Assembly (NCBI GenBank): GCA_035515515.1
Contig: DATJBC010000305.1
Coordinates: 1-5,796 of the forward strand
Direction: 5' to 3'
From: DATJBC01 sp035515515
Lineage (GTDB): Bacteria; Actinomycetota; Acidimicrobiia; Acidimicrobiales; UBA8190
DNA: 5,796 nt
A program made the position numbers and the translations under genes. Under the pieces are notes generated by a model that worked only from the letters and a program-made list of their open reading frames with translations, ran no database searches and had not been told where the DNA came from. Numbering within the stretch: the stretch's first letter is position 1; each line of letters opens with the position of its first letter. Of this stretch, positions 1 to 5,636 are shown in pieces.

Positions 1-52
1 CCCGGCTCACCCCCGCCATTTCGGAGGGGTCAGATTCGTAACTTGTCACGAA
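1..52 (+). repeat. Left copy of a degenerate ~52-bp direct repeat (REP-like)
   Basis: The first 13 bases, CCCGGCTCACCCC, are identical to positions 1661-1673. After a short unalignable spacer of 5-6 bases, positions 20-52 match 1679-1711 at 26 of 33 bases, including the shared cores AGGGGTC, GAT and GTCAC. Inside it, ACCCC (9-13) can pair with GGGGT (26-30), and this 5-bp stem is kept in both copies although the loops differ. The GGGGTCAGAT core resembles, from memory, intergenic REP-type repeats of environmental bacteria that are mobilised by REP-associated Y1 transposases. That resemblance was not checked. The copy touches the window edge, so it may extend further left. Confidence 0.7.
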
Positions 53-117
53 GCTGGCAGGACTATGACCGGCGCCTTTGACGCACGTGCGTGATTTCCT
101 GACCCAGATCGCAGTTT

Positions 118-148
118 GCGGGTGCCGCCTTACAGGAAGCGCACCCGC
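118..148. repeat. 8-bp perfect GC-rich hairpin
   Basis: GCGGGTGC (118-125) and GCACCCGC (141-148) are exact reverse complements around a 15-nt loop. It lies about 150 nt past the stop of the minus-strand hydrolase. It could end or stabilise that transcript, but there is no T-tract next to it on either strand, so a terminator role is only a guess. Confidence 0.5.
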
Positions 149-180
149 CCTACTCCGGCCCGGGAGCACTGCATCGGCAC

Positions 181-194
181 TTCCCGATCGGGAA
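181..194. repeat. Perfect 14-bp palindrome
   Basis: TTCCCGATCGGGAA reads the same on both strands. A gapless palindrome of this length in a non-coding stretch resembles a binding site for a dimeric regulator, but no regulator gene is visible in the window. The next base pair outward (180 and 195, both C) breaks the symmetry. Confidence 0.45.
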
Positions 195-298
195 CGAATG
201 TTCGAGAGCCCGTTGACTTCGGCGGTCAGGGTCGCTCCACCGTCCCCGAACTCGCGCATTGCGAGGTGGAAATCCGACCGCCCGCCCGGAACTCTCGT

Positions 299-1072
299 TC
301 AGAGATCGCGCTCCTCGATCCACTTTTCGACGATCGAAACCACCTCGTCCGGGCTGCTCATCATAGGAACGTGACCCTTTCCCTCCATCACGACCAACTC
401 GCTTCCGGGAATCCGCGACGCGAGCGCCCTTCCGTCCGAGAGGGGCTGGATGAGATCCCTGGATCCGTGCAAGACAAGTGTCGGCGTCAATAGCGACCGT
501 GCTGCATCCGTCAGATCGAAGCCGTCCAGGATCTTCAGCAGGCGGACAGCGTTTCGCGGATCGGCGCGAACGCAGATGTCCCACAACCACCGGCGGACAT
601 GACCTGCTTCGTCCTCCGGCAGGCACCTGCGGGCGAACTCTCTCAGGACCGGTCGCCTGGCGACGCGAAGGCCCAGGGCGAAGAGTTGCCGCTCCCGATC
701 TAGGGGCATCCGAAGAGCCCCGCCCACGAGCACGAGTCCGGTGAACCGCTCTGGGTACTTCAAGGCCGCCAGGACGGCGGGAAAGCAACCGGAGGAGTCC
801 GACATCACCAAGCATCGCTCGATCCCCTGCGCATCCATTACGGCGATCACGTCATCGACCCAGGCCTCTCGGGTGATGTCCCGATTCGACACGTGGCTCG
901 CTCCGGAGCCGCGCTGGTCGAAGGTCACTGTGCGCCACGTTTGGCTGAGGCGACCGAGAACGGGTAGCCACATCTCGCCGCTTCCGATCCAACCACCCAG
1001 AGCGAGCGCGGTGCGATCTCCCTTGCCAAATGCCGACACAAATAGGTGACTGCGCTGCGTTTCGACGAACAT
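299..1072 (-). CDS. Alpha/beta-fold hydrolase
   Basis: This is a 257-residue single-domain alpha/beta hydrolase, a normal length for the family, probably a soluble cytoplasmic esterase or lipase-like enzyme of unknown substrate. Visible landmarks are the oxyanion-loop region GGWIG (26-30), where the usual HG is absent; FDQRGSGAS (51-59), the typical strand-4 turn; the nucleophile elbow S-D-S-S-G with Ser93; Asp206 in LHGSRD; and His234 in GKGH. All three catalytic residues are therefore present. The elbow has Ser91 where G of GxSxG is usual. I chose ATG at 1072 because similarity to the fold begins right there (FVETQRSHLFV). The frame stays open to 1537, but the 155 residues before this ATG look like non-coding translation. 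No good ribosome binding site precedes the ATG, so the start is less certain than the identity. GC is lower than in the right-hand genes. The hotdog fragment upstream is on the same strand, so the pair may be remains of an acyl-ester operon. Confidence 0.87.
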   Translation of the reverse strand: MFVETQRSHLFVSAFGKGDRTALALGGWIGSGEMWLPVLGRLSQTWRTVTFDQRGSGASHVSNRDITREAWVDDVIAVMDAQGIERCLVMSDSSGCFPAVLAALKYPERFTGLVLVGGALRMPLDRERQLFALGLRVARRPVLREFARRCLPEDEAGHVRRWLWDICVRADPRNAVRLLKILDGFDLTDAARSLLTPTLVLHGSRDLIQPLSDGRALASRIPGSELVVMEGKGHVPMMSSPDEVVSIVEKWIEERDL

Positions 1073-1370
1073 GAGAAGAGGCAGTCCCGGGCGCCTTGCT
1101 ATCAAGCTGGGTTGCGCTGTGAGGCTAGCAGCTGATGACCACCGGAGCCTTGCGCTAGTTCGCCGTCGAATCTGAACGGAGCGGGTTTTCGGCTCCGAAC
1201 CGGATTGCCCTGCGATAGTCGCTCGGCTGGTCGAGGTGTCAGGGGTAGGCCTGGGGAGTCCATGCATCCAGGATCGCTCCGAGCCGCGGATACAGGCCGC
1301 CTGCGGACGGAACCGGATAGCGCACTTCGGCACATCCCCGCTGGCGCCTACACCTTTCTGCTTGGACTCT
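1073..1370. other. Gene-free stretch upstream of the hydrolase
   Basis: About 300 bp between the hydrolase start and the end of the thioesterase fragment. Open frames exist on both strands, but their translations are rich in Ser, Arg and Pro and show no family pattern. The only clear structure is a 6-bp stem, CGGAGC (1177-1182) with GCTCCG (1192-1197), around a 9-nt loop. The hydrolase promoter should lie in here on the minus strand, but I see no convincing -35/-10 pair. The stretch could be debris of lost gene sequence. Confidence 0.55.
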
Positions 1371-1670
1371 TCATCCCCGAATGGGGACAAGCATGTAAGT
1401 CGCGGTGGTGCGAGTGAGAATCCGTTGTTCAGCGTCTCTGACGGCGCACTCGGTGCTGAGCAAGCGGCGGCCACGGTGTACCACCGTCGCCTCAGCCATT
1501 GGTGGCCCAGATCGGGGTTGCTGGTAGTAGCGCACATGCATATCCGTTGTCACGGGCCATTCTTTGTCGTTAGCAACGGACTCCACAAGGAGACTCAACT
1601 GGGCCCAGGGAATCAGCCACCAGTCGGAGGCCCAGGGCATCCCTTCTCCGAACGAACCACCCCGGCTCAC
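1371..1670 (-). pseudogene. Truncated PaaI-like hotdog thioesterase (C-terminal part)
   Basis: The 99-residue frame carries the C-terminal part of a hotdog-fold acyl-CoA thioesterase. It has a remnant of the central helix (about WAQLSLLVESVAN, 22-34) and then the beta-strand series TTDMHVRYYQQPR (41-53), AEATVVHRGRRL (59-70), STECAVRD (72-79) and RTTATYMLVP (87-96). Family members are normally about 130-150 residues and begin with a strand and a glycine-rich GG segment before the helix; that N-terminal part is missing. The only start in frame is a GTG at 1670 inside the repeat copy at 1661-1711, and an in-frame TAG follows a few codons upstream. There is no room for the missing part, because the MFS gene ends at 1767. 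A short 5-bp hairpin (TCCCC 1374-1378, GGGGA 1383-1387) overlaps the last codons. I read it as a gene fragment cut off at the repeat. A functional mini-hotdog protein is possible but less likely. Confidence 0.65.
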
Positions 1671-1711
1671 CCCACTGGTTCGCAGGGGTCGGATGCGCCA
1701 CTAGTCACCAA
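1661..1711 (+). repeat. Right copy of the degenerate ~52-bp direct repeat
   Basis: Same orientation as the copy at 1-52: 13 of 13 bases identical at the left end and 26 of 33 at the right part, with a variable middle (1674-1678). The ACCCC/GGGGT stem is at 1669-1673 and 1685-1689. It fills the gap between the end of the MFS gene (1767) and the broken hotdog gene, and supplies the latter's only start codon (minus-strand GTG, 1668-1670). GC content rises from about 55-60% to about 75% immediately to its right. It may be one end of an inserted segment or simply an intergenic REP-like element at a breakpoint. Confidence 0.7.
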
Positions 1712-1766
1712 CGCCCCCGTGCGCCGCCCCGCCGGTGGCGTCCCTCCGCTTCCTGGGGTCGGGGCG

Positions 1767-3143
1767 TCAGGGCTTGGCGGTGACGGGCCGCCTCCGGCCG
1801 AGGCGCCAGAACTGCACCAGGCCCAGGACCACCACCGCCGGGACGGCCAGGAGGGCGAGGCGGAAGCCGACGGCGTCGCGCCCGCCGTGCCCGGCGACGT
1901 CGAGGACCCAACCGATGAGGAGGTCGGCGACCACCGCGGCGCTGAATCCCCCGATGTTCACGACGCCCGTGGCCGCCCCGCCGCGCTCGGGGGGGTTGGC
2001 CTCACGGGCCAGGTCGAAGCCGATCACCGACGTGGGCCCGCCCACCCCCGTCACCACGCACAGCAGCAGCACCAGGACGGCCGGCACGTGCCCGGGACAG
2101 CTCAGGACGCAGACCCAGGTGGCCAGCAGGACCACGCCACAGCCGGTCACGGCGTGGGCGCGGGCGCGCGGGGCCCGCACGATCAACACGCCGACGAACG
2201 GCGCGCTGAGCACCGCGCTCACCACCACCAGCCCGAGGGCGAGTGAGGCACGCGTGCCCGAGTAGTGCTGCGCCCGCACCAGGTAGGGGTATCCCCACAA
2301 CGCCGTGAAGACCACGAAGGGGCCGGTCAGGGCGAAGTGCGCCCACATCCCCCGCCACGTGCCCGCGACCTGCATGGCGTGCGCCACCGAGCGGCGCATC
2401 TGCGGGTGCTCGCGCAGGGGCAGCGGCGCGCCCGACGCCGGCCGGTCCCGGACGAAAGCCGCCACGACGAGCGCCGCCCCGGCGCTGACGGCGGCCGAGC
2501 CGACGAAGGTGGGGGCCCAGCCCAGGTGCACCAGGCTGAGGCGGAGCGGCTCGGTGGAGACGAGCTGGCCCACGGAGCCCACCAGGGAGGTGAGCGCCGA
2601 CAACAACCCGTAGCGCGACGCCGGGAACCAGTTCTGCACCAGGCGCAGCACGCTCAGGAAGGTGAGTCCGTCACCCACCCCGACGAGCGCCCGTCCCGCC
2701 AGCGCCGTGCCGACACCGGGGCCCCACCCGAAGAGGAGCTCCCCGAGCGCCAGGCACACCAGGGCCACGGCGAGCATGCGGCGTGGGCCGAAGCGGTCGG
2801 CCATGGCCCCGCTCGGGATCTGCAGGGCGGCGTACAGCCCGAGCTGGCAGGCGACGAACGTGGCGAGCAGCGACGAGCCGATGTGGAAGCGGCGCTCGGC
2901 GGCCAGGGAGGCCACGGCCAGGCTCGTGCGGTGGAAGACGGCGACGAGGTAGGCCGTCACCGCCAGGGCCCACGCCGCCCACGCCCCGCGCGCCCCACGG
3001 CGTCCGGCGCGGGGCGCGCCGTCTGCGGCGGGGCCCGTGCCCGGCCGGCGCGCGCCGACCGTGGCGAGCTCGGGCGGGTGGCCCTCGGCCCCCGGGCGCG
3101 GCGCCGGCGGGACGAGCCGGGCGCGCTCGGGCTCCTCGTGCAT
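1767..3143 (-). CDS. MFS transporter, 12-TM
   Basis: This is a 458-residue major facilitator superfamily carrier of the cytoplasmic membrane; its substrate is unknown. Loop 2-3 carries the textbook motif A, G-A-M-A-D-R-F-G-P-R-R (112-122). TM4 has the motif-B-like RALVGVGDG (151-159), followed by NWFPASRYG. About twelve hydrophobic segments can be read, roughly at 54-75, 91-111, 123-140, 146-167, 178-198, 207-231, 266-287, 299-323, 331-349, 351-376, 391-416 and 426-446, with a charged central loop (232-260). The FHRTSLAVA...QLGLYAALQIPSG pattern fits the broad branch of actinobacterial MFS proteins often annotated only as 'MFS transporter'. Start: ATG at 3143, the only sensible in-frame start before TM1. 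It leaves an unusual ~53-residue Pro/Arg/Gly-rich cytoplasmic tail and has only GGGAG touching the ATG, so leaderless translation is possible. The frame is open far upstream, but that part is antisense to the next gene. The divergent arrangement suggests shared control with the cluster that begins at 3300. Confidence 0.9.
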   Translation of the reverse strand: MHEEPERARLVPPAPRPGAEGHPPELATVGARRPGTGPAADGAPRAGRRGARGAWAAWALAVTAYLVAVFHRTSLAVASLAAERRFHIGSSLLATFVACQLGLYAALQIPSGAMADRFGPRRMLAVALVCLALGELLFGWGPGVGTALAGRALVGVGDGLTFLSVLRLVQNWFPASRYGLLSALTSLVGSVGQLVSTEPLRLSLVHLGWAPTFVGSAAVSAGAALVVAAFVRDRPASGAPLPLREHPQMRRSVAHAMQVAGTWRGMWAHFALTGPFVVFTALWGYPYLVRAQHYSGTRASLALGLVVVSAVLSAPFVGVLIVRAPRARAHAVTGCGVVLLATWVCVLSCPGHVPAVLVLLLCVVTGVGGPTSVIGFDLAREANPPERGGAATGVVNIGGFSAAVVADLLIGWVLDVAGHGGRDAVGFRLALLAVPAVVVLGLVQFWRLGRRRPVTAKP

Positions 3144-3244
3144 CTCCCGATTGTGGCCCGGGCGGGCGGCCCACCCGGCAGGGCGCGGCGCCGGCGCTCG
3201 GCTTCCGGGCAGGGAGGAGCGGAGATAGGTTGAGGCCCCCGGCC

Positions 3245-3268
3245 GGCCTCGACGAGGCGTCGACGGCC
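3245..3268. promoter_or_regulatory. Stem-loop / dyad in the 5' leader of the plus-strand operon
   Basis: GGCC plus TCGACG (3245-3254) pairs with CGTCGA (3258-3263) and GGCC (3265-3268), giving a 10-bp stem with a 3-nt loop (AGG) and one bulged C at 3264. It ends 15 nt before the ribosome binding site at 3284. It may be an mRNA leader hairpin or a DNA operator, since the TCGACG/CGTCGA core is symmetric. No T-run follows, so it is not a standard terminator or attenuator. Confidence 0.5.
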
Positions 3269-3283
3269 CCGTCCGGGACGACC

Positions 3284-3290
3284 AGGGGGA
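3284..3290 (+). promoter_or_regulatory. Ribosome binding site for the 3300 gene
   Basis: AGGGGGA lies 9 nt before the ATG at 3300 and supports that start. Confidence 0.65.
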
Positions 3291-3299
3291 CGCCTCTCC

Positions 3300-4427
3300 A
3301 TGCCCGTGCCGCTCGACGAGTACCCCGTCCACCAGGTACCGCTGTCGATGCGGCACATGGCCACGAGCGACCGCAACGCCTACGACCGCTGCTACTTCAA
3401 CGCCCACGACCGCAGCGGTGGGGTCTTCCTCGTCTCGGGGCTCGGGGTCTACCCCAACCTCGGGGTCATCGACGCCTTCGCCTGCGTCCGGGTGGGTGAC
3501 ACCCAGTACACGGTCCGCACCTCCGACGCCCTGGGCGAGGACCGCATGGGCCAGCGCGTCGGCCCCGTCAGGGTCGAGGTGCTCGAGCCGCTCGAGCGCA
3601 TCCGCCTGGTGTGCGAGGGGGGCCACGACGTGGAGCTCGACCTCACCTGGACGGGCTCGTTCCCCACCGTGGAGGAGCCGGCCCACGTCATGCGCCAGGG
3701 CGGGCGCATCATCCTCGACGCCATGCGCTTCGCCCAGGTGGGGACGTGGTCGGGGACCATGCGGGCCGGCGACCACGAGTTCGACGTGCGGGACGACCGG
3801 TGGGTGGGCACACGCGACCGCTCCTGGGGCATCCGGCCGGTGGGCGAGCCCGACCCGCCGGGGCGGGGGGCGGCCGAGCCCGACGAGGGCTTCGGCTTCT
3901 GGTGGACCTACGTGCCCCTGCGCTTCGACGACTTCGCCCTGATCGTGATCGCCCAGGAGGACGGCGACGGGCACCGCTCGCTCAACGGGGCGGAACGGGT
4001 CTTCTCGCCCGAGTCGGGGCGCCCGCCCGAGCAGCTCGGCTGGCCCGAGGTCGAGGTCCGCTACACGCCCGGCACCCGGCACCCCGAGGCGGCCGTGCTG
4101 CACATGCAGGCCCGCGGCGGGAAGCCGGTGGTGGTGGAGATCGAGACCCTGGGCTTCGTGGGGCTCAACTGCGGTCCCGGCTACGGGGGCGACCCCGACT
4201 GGTCGCACGGGCAGTGGCGCGGCCGCGGCTTCACCGAGAGCGTGGTCATGGACATGCGCGACCCTGCCGTGGTGGGACGCGTCCCCTTCAGCGTGGTCGA
4301 CCACGTGGCCCGGGCCCGCTGCGACGGCGCCGAGGGTTGGGGGATGTTCGAGCACGGGACCTTCGGACGCCACGCCCCCTCGGGCTTCACGGGCTGGGAG
4401 TCCGTGGCCTCCGACCCCGCGCCGTGA
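3300..4427 (+). CDS. CrtC/AttH-like (lipocalin-like) protein, DUF7064/DUF7065 type
   Basis: This 375-residue protein has no signal peptide or membrane segment, so it is probably cytoplasmic. I recognise it as a member of a poorly characterised actinobacterial family related to the carotenoid hydratase CrtC / AttH two-domain beta-barrel fold; from memory Pfam splits it into DUF7065 and DUF7064, which I could not verify. Landmarks are DEYPVHQ (6-12), TSDRNAYDRCYFNAHDR (22-38), GLGVYPNLGVIDAF (47-60), the motif GTRDRSWGIRP (170-180) that recalls the G-x-R-D-x-S-W-G segment of CrtC-like proteins, a Pro/Gly linker (182-197), and a second beta-rich half that begins GFGFWWTYVPLRFDDFAL (197-214). Catalysis is not proven; it could bind or hydrate a hydrophobic ligand. 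The ATG start has a good ribosome binding site and matches where the family pattern begins. The stop overlaps the kinase start by 4 bp, so the two are translationally coupled. The gene that begins at 5637 looks like a paralogue. Confidence 0.8.
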   Translation: MPVPLDEYPVHQVPLSMRHMATSDRNAYDRCYFNAHDRSGGVFLVSGLGVYPNLGVIDAFACVRVGDTQYTVRTSDALGEDRMGQRVGPVRVEVLEPLERIRLVCEGGHDVELDLTWTGSFPTVEEPAHVMRQGGRIILDAMRFAQVGTWSGTMRAGDHEFDVRDDRWVGTRDRSWGIRPVGEPDPPGRGAAEPDEGFGFWWTYVPLRFDDFALIVIAQEDGDGHRSLNGAERVFSPESGRPPEQLGWPEVEVRYTPGTRHPEAAVLHMQARGGKPVVVEIETLGFVGLNCGPGYGGDPDWSHGQWRGRGFTESVVMDMRDPAVVGRVPFSVVDHVARARCDGAEGWGMFEHGTFGRHAPSGFTGWESVASDPAP

Positions 4428-5602
4428 CCGGACCGGCGCCCTTGCCCGGCGGAGGCGGCGACCCGGGCACCGAGGCCGTGCCCGAGACGGCGCGCCCCCG
4501 GACCTCCACCCGTGACCGCGACGCGCTGCACGAGGGCCTGCTCGCCTGGCTGGGCACCAAGGTCGCCGAGCCCGCCATCTCGGAGCTGGTGGTGCCGGAG
4601 TCCAACGGGATGTCGAGCGAGACCCTGCTGTTCGAGGCCACCTGGCGCGAGCCGGCGCAGAGCGGCGCCGGGCGACGCACCCAGGCCTGCGCGGCGCGCC
4701 TCGCCCCGGACCCCGAGGCCGTTCCCGTCTTCCCCGTCTACGACCTCGAGCGCCAGTTCCGGGTCATGCGGCTCGTGGGGGAGCGCAGCCCGGTGCCCGT
4801 CCCGGCCACGCTGTGGCTGGAACGCGACGCCGGGCCCATCGGCACCCCGTTCTTCGTGATGGAGCGCGTGGAGGGCGTCGTCCCGCCCGACATCATGCCG
4901 TACCCGTTCGGCTCGTGGCTGTCCGAGGCGACGCCCGCCGACCAGGGACGGCTGCAGGAGTCGTCGGTGCGCGTGCTCGCCGACCTGCACGGCGCCGACG
5001 TGGGCCCCGACGACATCGCCTTTCTGGAGCTGGCCCGTCCCGGGGCCACCGCCCTGCGCCGCCACATCGCCGAACAGCGCGCGTACTACGAGTGGGTGGT
5101 GGCCGACGGGGCGCGCTCACCGCTCATCGAGCGGACCTTCACCTGGCTGGAGGAGCACTGGCCGGGCGACGAAGGCGAGACCGTCATCAGCTGGGGCGAC
5201 TCCCGGATCGGCAACATGATGTACCGCGACTTCGAGCCGGTCGCCGTGCTCGACTGGGAGATGGCCGCCGTCGGGCCCCGGGAGATCGACCTCGGCTGGA
5301 TGGTGTACCTGCACCGCTTCCTGGACGACATCGCCCTCCAGGCGGGGCTGCCCGGGATGCCGCAGTTCATGCGACTGGGCGACGTGGCCACCAGCTACGA
5401 GCGCTACAGCGGCCACGCGCCGCGCCACCTCGGCTTCTACGCCATGTACGCCGCCCTGCGCCACGCCATCGTGATGAGCCGCGTGGCCCGCCGCCAGGTG
5501 CTGTTCGGGGAGATCGCCATGCCCGAGGACCCCGACGACATGATCATGCACCGCCCGACGCTGGAGCGGATGCTCGACGGCACCTACTGGGACGCCCTGT
5601 GA
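4424..5602 (+). CDS. APH-like phosphotransferase (WGDxxxGN type)
   Basis: This 392-residue kinase-like protein belongs to the aminoglycoside phosphotransferase (APH/choline kinase) fold, probably transferring phosphate from ATP to a hydroxyl on a small molecule or acyl-CoA. The N-lobe holds NGMSSETLLFEA (61-72, glycine-loop region), CAARLAP (89-95, site of the nucleotide-lysine strand, here Arg92) and the hinge FFVMERVEG (143-151). The catalytic loop is S-W-G-D-S-R-I-G-N (256-264), with Asp259 as presumed base and Asn264 as metal ligand. LDWEMA (276-281) gives the metal-binding Asp277, followed by GPREIDLGWMVYLHRF (284-299). Tryptophan replaces the usual His before GD, which is typical of the actinobacterial branch found near acyl-CoA dehydrogenases and of ACAD10/11-like kinase domains rather than of resistance enzymes. 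GTG at 4424 is chosen for its 4-bp GTGA overlap with the upstream stop; no good ribosome binding site precedes it, so coupling is likely. The first ~30 residues are low complexity. Antibiotic resistance is not implied. Confidence 0.88.
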   Translation: MTGPAPLPGGGGDPGTEAVPETARPRTSTRDRDALHEGLLAWLGTKVAEPAISELVVPESNGMSSETLLFEATWREPAQSGAGRRTQACAARLAPDPEAVPVFPVYDLERQFRVMRLVGERSPVPVPATLWLERDAGPIGTPFFVMERVEGVVPPDIMPYPFGSWLSEATPADQGRLQESSVRVLADLHGADVGPDDIAFLELARPGATALRRHIAEQRAYYEWVVADGARSPLIERTFTWLEEHWPGDEGETVISWGDSRIGNMMYRDFEPVAVLDWEMAAVGPREIDLGWMVYLHRFLDDIALQAGLPGMPQFMRLGDVATSYERYSGHAPRHLGFYAMYAALRHAIVMSRVARRQVLFGEIAMPEDPDDMIMHRPTLERMLDGTYWDAL

Positions 5603-5609
5603 CACCGGG

Positions 5610-5624
5610 GCGCGGCCGCCGCGC
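5610..5624. repeat. Intergenic hairpin directly before a ribosome binding site
   Basis: GCGCGG (5610-5615) and CCGCGC (5619-5624) are exact reverse complements around a 3-nt loop. The stem fills most of the 34-bp gap between the kinase stop and the next start, and it abuts the GGAGGA ribosome binding site without covering it. It may affect the relative translation or mRNA stability of the last gene. No T-run follows, so a terminator is unlikely. Confidence 0.5.
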
Positions 5625-5630
5625 GGAGGA
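5625..5630 (+). promoter_or_regulatory. Ribosome binding site for the 5637 gene
   Basis: GGAGGA with a 6-nt spacer to the GTG at 5637. This fixes the start of the partial last gene. Confidence 0.75.
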
Positions 5631-5636
5631 CGCCCG

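Larger units (their letters stand above)
53..298. other. Gene-free stretch with palindromes, downstream of the hydrolase
   Basis: I see no credible coding region here; short open frames lack family-like sequence and a ribosome binding site. The stretch does contain unusual symmetry. Positions 81-92 (ACGCACGTGCGT) are a perfect 12-bp palindrome. Positions 181-194 (TTCCCGATCGGGAA) are a perfect 14-bp palindrome. An 8-bp perfect inverted repeat lies between them (118-125 with 141-148). None is followed by a T-run on either strand, so none is a convincing intrinsic terminator for the minus-strand hydrolase that ends at 299. Confidence 0.6.
3144..3299. promoter_or_regulatory. Divergent intergenic control region
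   Basis: A 156-bp gap between two outward-facing genes, so both promoters should be here. For the plus strand, TAGGTT at 3226-3231 fits a TANNNT-type -10 box, but no good -35 box is seen about 17 bp upstream. For the minus strand, CACAAT ends 6 nt before the MFS ATG, which would fit a -10 box of a leaderless transcript. A purine-rich run (3211-3235) and the dyad at 3245-3268 are the other features. The promoter calls are weak in DNA this GC-rich; the role as a shared control region rests on the geometry. Confidence 0.5.

Noticed and set aside
1177..1197. 6-bp hairpin considered as part of a tRNA or terminator
   Set aside because: No cloverleaf can be built around it on either strand and no T-run follows, so it is left as an isolated small stem.
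1073..1537. N-terminal extension of the hydrolase by 155 residues
   Set aside because: The added residues show no signal peptide, domain or family pattern, and the fold begins right at the ATG at 1072. Part of it also overlaps the thioesterase fragment in another frame.
1..1711. The two repeats as integron attC sites or CRISPR repeats
   Set aside because: No RYYYAAC/GTTRRRY core pair is present, and only two diverged copies 1.6 kb apart exist, so neither model fits.
1712..1766. Intrinsic terminator for the MFS gene
   Set aside because: Only a 4-bp stem (CGCC 1730-1733, GGCG 1737-1740) is present and there is no T-tract on the minus strand.
1236..2246. Plus-strand 336-residue open frame across the repeat and the MFS 3' end
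   Set aside because: Low-complexity Gly/His/Pro/Asp translation; it crosses the composition boundary and is antisense to the MFS gene.
3144..4373. Long minus-strand open frame continuous with the MFS gene and antisense to the 3300 gene
   Set aside because: Its translation is rich in His, Gly, Pro and Val with no domain pattern and mirrors the codons of a well-supported plus-strand gene. Such antisense frames are expected in high-GC DNA.
3611..4423. Upstream extension of the kinase frame
   Set aside because: It overlaps the 3300 gene in another frame and is Arg/Pro-rich noise. The GTG at 4424 with the 4-bp overlap gives a normal family length.
4424..5602. Kinase as an aminoglycoside resistance gene
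   Set aside because: The fold is shared, but the W-G-D loop and the operon partners match a metabolic branch of the family and not known resistance enzymes.
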